A stretch of 64,000 nt of DNA from Parietaria judaica (Eukaryota > Streptophyta > Magnoliopsida > Rosales > Urticaceae). The position numbers and the translations under genes were made by a program. The first letter of the stretch is position 1; every line of letters begins with the position of its first letter. Of the stretch, positions 60,430 through 64,000 are shown one piece after another. The DNA lies in contig OX940861.1 of the NCBI GenBank assembly GCA_954871525.1, positions 10,710,842 to 10,774,841 of the forward strand, written 5' to 3'. The notes under the pieces were generated by a model. It had not been told where the DNA came from and did not search any database. It saw only the letters and a list, made by a program, of their open reading frames with translations.

Positions 60430-61586
60430 TCTCTAACGGGCTCTCTTTTAAAATTATCGATTCTTGTTGGATTTTTTTTTATTTGAATTTCAGGATTATT
60501 TTAAACGGTTGGATCGAGATCCGACGGTCCATATAATAAAGCCGATTTATAATATGTGAATTCCTTAATTTTCCAATATGATTACTGCTGTTAATATATG
60601 ACATGTTTGCAATAAATTTAATAAAATAGTGAGAGACGGTAACTTATTATCACCGTTTCAATTAGAATTAAGTTTGATAATAAAAAAGAAAATCACACAA
60701 ATACAAATTATTGTATAAGAAAATGAGCTGACATGAGAAGTCAGTCGTCAGATGTGTATTAAGTAAGGATTAATGCTCCATGATGAGTTGATGACTGATC
60801 GCAATAATAAATAAGACGATCATTGAATGATTTATATATATAGCTTCAGTATTAGTAAATGAGACAAAGGCGTCATCAATATTCTGCAACAACCTTAATG
60901 CTTAGTAGACAGTGAATAATGTTACGCATTTTTATAAAAAATAAAAATAAAAAAAAAATCTAAGACTATATATTTGACCACAGTATTTTTGGCCTTCTTA
61001 GACTCGTGTTAATATTAAATTGACACGAATGAAATAATATAAGCTTTGATTTGAATTCCATATTGATCCAAACACAAGAATAGTTGAATGTGGTGTATAT
61101 TGTACGTCAAGTGGCGTGCTTTTGGGCGAAGGCAATTATATGAGGCCTGCAATTTGTAGGAGACGGCAAACAATTCTGAATTCTGATTCAGTATTATAAG
61201 TCACTGTTACTCTTTAAATAATATCAAATTTTAAATGATTAATATGAATACTCAACGCAACGCAATAAAATAAATTGTTGAGTGTAAAGACAAATGGGGA
61301 TGGAATCACCAAAACAATGGAGGTGTATTATCGCATAATATGTTGGAGAGATAAGGTAGAATAATAAACTATATAATAGCATTTATATTCAGTTGTGCAT
61401 GTCAAATCATTGTTGGTTTGCATGTGAAGCTCGGAAGATGACCCGTCAAGGCTCTACATCTTACAACAAGCTAACATGGATCATATAATCACATTCATAT
61501 CTATATATATTGTATCTTTTGGCAAAAAAAAAAAAGTCAAACATATTATTATTGTTTTGAATTTTTTATCACAAATCGTGATTCAC

Positions 61587-61642
<56 letters not shown>

Positions 61643-62730
61643 ATATTTAATCCTGTTTAGCTTTTTTTTTTTTGGGTTTATTTTTAAACAAAATTTCTCT
61701 AAAGTTTTATCTTGGTATCCAAAAAAAAAAATTATGAACTTTGCCTCTCTCTCTTTTTCCCTTATGTTGCCCATACTTTTTTTTTTAGTTATATGTTGCC
61801 GATAGCCATACTTCTGTTTACTTATCTCTATATAACATATAGTTATTATTATTTTTTCACTATTTAACTTTTGAGTAAATACCATATTAAAAATATAATT
61901 CAGTTGAAATCTAACTGCAAAGAAAAGACAACATAGAGACAAACACAAGAATATAAGGACTATATAATGAGAAAAACACAAAATCATATATGACCTGAAT
62001 TTAAAATAAAATAAAAGAAAGACCAACACAAATACTTACCCGTAAAAAATTGTCTTAAAATGTATATATTGAGAAGTCTTTATAGAATAATAAAGAAATG
62101 TGTAACCATAATGAATGGTCTGTGGGTGATGTGTAAATACATACCAATTTGAATTGTATTTGGGCCTCAAATTGCAAAGACTACTCAACAACTTTCTCGC
62201 GTATCTATTGCTGTCACACTTACCACATGAATTGTCAGTATCATTGCTTGCTTTATAATTGACCACTTCCCTTTTATGACTTTAATTTCGACGAATAGTG
62301 CGTATCTGCTTTTCATTACAAGCCAAGTTTGTGGTAATTGTTTATAATAATGAAAAAAAAATTAAAATAGAAATATAACTTTTATTGTATATCCACGACC
62401 AGTCGACCACTAACCACTAACCCTTAATGTTGTAAATATTCGGATTTCTAAATAAAATTTGAGAAAAAAAAAATATCATTACCAGAATTTCTGGTTTCAT
62501 ATTAATTCAAATTTGGAAAAAATTGAAACAAAAAGTTTTGGTTTCGATTTAAAAAAAAAAAAACACACTTTTTTTTTAACATCTGACACTATTGATATTT
62601 TTATATGACGACATTGATTGATTGATTGTAAAAAGTAAACTAAAAAAATAAATTAAATTAAAAATCAAAACTGAACTTTTAGTTCCAATTTTATCAGAAA
62701 AAAAAAATGCTCGTACATATTAAAGGTTTA
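60430..62730. other. AT-rich intergenic region
   Basis: No gene recognised. Contains a (TA)n tract at 61590-61640 and several A and T homopolymers. The 148-codon frame at 61583-62029 (minus) is low-complexity and caused by the TA tract. Confidence 0.55.
61590..61640. repeat. (TA)n microsatellite
   Basis: About 25 TA units without interruption. Confidence 0.93.
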
Positions 62731-62738
62731 GTAACACC

Positions 62739-64000
62739 TAGAGCTAAAAGTCACGACGTCGCGGCGAGTCACGACGTCGCGGCGAGTCGCGACCAAATCG
62801 CCAAAAATTGCGGCTGTTCCCGTTGCGACTCGTGCAGTCGCGATGGCTCGCGATTTGTCGCGACTCGTTGGGCGATGTTTGCGACATATGTACCTGTTTT
62901 CTTGAAATGTTTATTTTTAGTATTTTTTACCCGAATTTAATTATCAAACTTTATTAATTATTTCAAAATTATATTTAAGTATGTTAATTATTTAAAATTA
63001 TTATCTATAATTTATTTTTTTCAAAATTAATATTTAAGTATGTTATAATTTATTATTTTGTAACATATTAATAATCTTGATTTTTACTGTTAATTTTTAA
63101 TTTGTAACATATGTTAATAAATATTAGTTTGTAACATATTAATAATTTTAACAAATTTAATTAACATATAAATAAATATGATAAGACGAGATATTTTAAA
63201 AAAAAAAGTTGTATTATTCATTGTGAATATTACAATAAGGTGGAAGAAGTTGTAAATATTCAGTGTAAATATTACAAGATGCCTCACTAAAACCTCTCTT
63301 GTAAAACCCTCCTTAGGGACATAAAACCAAGAGAGGAAAGAGCACATCATTGGCGGTTACTTTGCATCACTCGGGGAATAAGGCGTTACACCTTTCAGTC
63401 ATTAGCTCCAGTTCGGTTTGGTCAGACCGTTCGGCAATCACGGGGTTGTGGAACAACAAATCATTCAACACCACTATTTGCTCGACGTGTGTGTTGGTGG
63501 TTGACGCCCTCCGGTCGTTTATGACATACTGAGCCGTACTGAATGCGCTCTCCGAAGCAACGCTTGAAATGGGGATGGACAGTATATCCCTCGCCATTCT
63601 CGCCAATATCGGGAATCTGTCCCGTTGATTTTTCCACCACTTGATGACATCGAACTCAGCTGAATCGTCGTCGAACCGTAGGCCGTAGTACCGCTTCACT
63701 TCTTCCGGTGCGCCTTCCGGTATGTCCGCCCGTGCCGGAGCCGTACTGGATTCCCCTGCTTCCCCGCGATCTAGCCGTTGCTTGAGTCTCCGGCTAAACG
63801 CTAGTCCCGTCTTCGTTGGGCTTTCCATTACTGTCCTTTGCTCCTCCTGTGCGTTGTACTGTGGGAACCGCAGGTCGTATTCACTGTACAATGCAAAAAA
63901 CGCTTCATTAACAACGTTAATATAATTCCGGTAATCCACCCCTATGTTTTCCCCGCATGCTAACATCATTGGCCCCCAAGTAAACGAAAAGCGAGGATCT
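62739..64000 (-). mobile_element. hAT element with transposase, 3' end (runs off the window)
   Basis: Terminus TAGAGCTAAAAGTCACGACG, followed by GTCGCGGCGAGTCGCGAC-type subterminal repeats to about 62880, then an AT-rich untranslated stretch and the 3' end of a transposase gene. The left flanking 8-mer GTAACACC (62731-62738) should recur beyond the right end outside the window. Termini and subterminal motifs match the MITE at 56151. Confidence 0.85.
63367..64000 (-). CDS. hAT transposase, C-terminal part (partial)
   Basis: Open frame to the window edge (at least 210 codons), read leftwards; codons upstream of the first Met (DPRFSFTWGP) are in frame, so the gene continues past 64000. The hAT C-terminal dimerisation domain is clear: AEFDVIKWWKNQRDRFPILA, RDILSIPISSVASESAFST and INDRRASTTNTHVEQIVVLN. 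Segments such as NEAFFALYSEYDLRFPQYN fit the helical region before it. The catalytic DDE core and BED zinc finger must lie outside. No stop or frameshift is visible, so the transposase may be intact. It ends in NALFPE. Confidence 0.9.
   Translation of the reverse strand, partial: DPRFSFTWGPMMLACGENIGVDYRNYINVVNEAFFALYSEYDLRFPQYNAQEEQRTVMESPTKTGLAFSRRLKQRLDRGEAGESSTAPARADIPEGAPEEVKRYYGLRFDDDSAEFDVIKWWKNQRDRFPILARMARDILSIPISSVASESAFSTAQYVINDRRASTTNTHVEQIVVLNDLLFHNPVIAERSDQTELELMTERCNALFPE

Noticed and set aside
61583..62029. 148-codon minus-strand frame
   Set aside because: Made by a TA microsatellite and AT-rich DNA (Ile/Tyr and Lys/Phe runs).

Overview
The window is plant nuclear DNA and almost certainly from a eudicot. 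Three intron-containing genes lie on the minus strand in an AT-rich, transposon-dense background. The genes have GT-AG introns, GC-rich exons, CT-rich leaders and plant-specific families. I cannot name the species. Nothing bacterial, organellar or viral is visible.

Host genes (all minus strand): (1) 2690-4086, four exons, a plant-type isoaspartyl peptidase/L-asparaginase with TATA box and two G-boxes; (2) 47725-49037, four exons, a D-type cyclin (CYCD3-like) with an LxCxE retinoblastoma-binding motif; (3) 58096-60313, three exons, a DCL-family (DUF3223) protein with a putative organelle transit peptide and site II (TGGGCY) promoter motifs. The three belong to unrelated pathways and I see no sign that they act together.

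Transposon layout. 6.7-9.8 kb: a giant foldback element, a Harbinger-like MITE and a second foldback copy. 13.9-15.7 kb: an inverted-repeat MITE and a solo LTR with perfect 5-bp duplications. 18.1-21 kb: another LTR and a hAT MITE. 23-28 kb: a pile-up of a foldback fragment, hAT ends, a hAT deletion derivative and an inverted-arm element that has captured a sucrose-synthase exon. 29.6-39.6 kb: a nested composite of a decayed Ty1/copia element (TSD TATTT) interrupted by a non-autonomous LTR retrotransposon (TSD AAGCT). 42.8-45 kb: a diverged solo LTR of the same non-autonomous family, then a copia 3' LTR with polypurine tract. 45.4-47.4 kb: a 99-bp tRNA-type SINE and two related hAT MITEs. 51.6-56.4 kb: three hAT elements with perfect 8-bp duplications and a foldback copy. 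62.7-64 kb: the start of a hAT element with the 3' end of its transposase gene.

The most notable object is the inner LTR retrotransposon at 34979-38896. It has two 854-bp LTRs, a primer-binding-site-like start, a polypurine tract and target duplications. It has no recognisable gag-pol. It carries an intact 293-codon ORF for an F-box/leucine-rich/Cys-rich protein resembling plant SKIP14-type F-box proteins. This looks like capture of a host ubiquitin-ligase adaptor gene by a retrotransposon. A second copy of the family (solo LTR at 42789-43654) lies 4 kb away.
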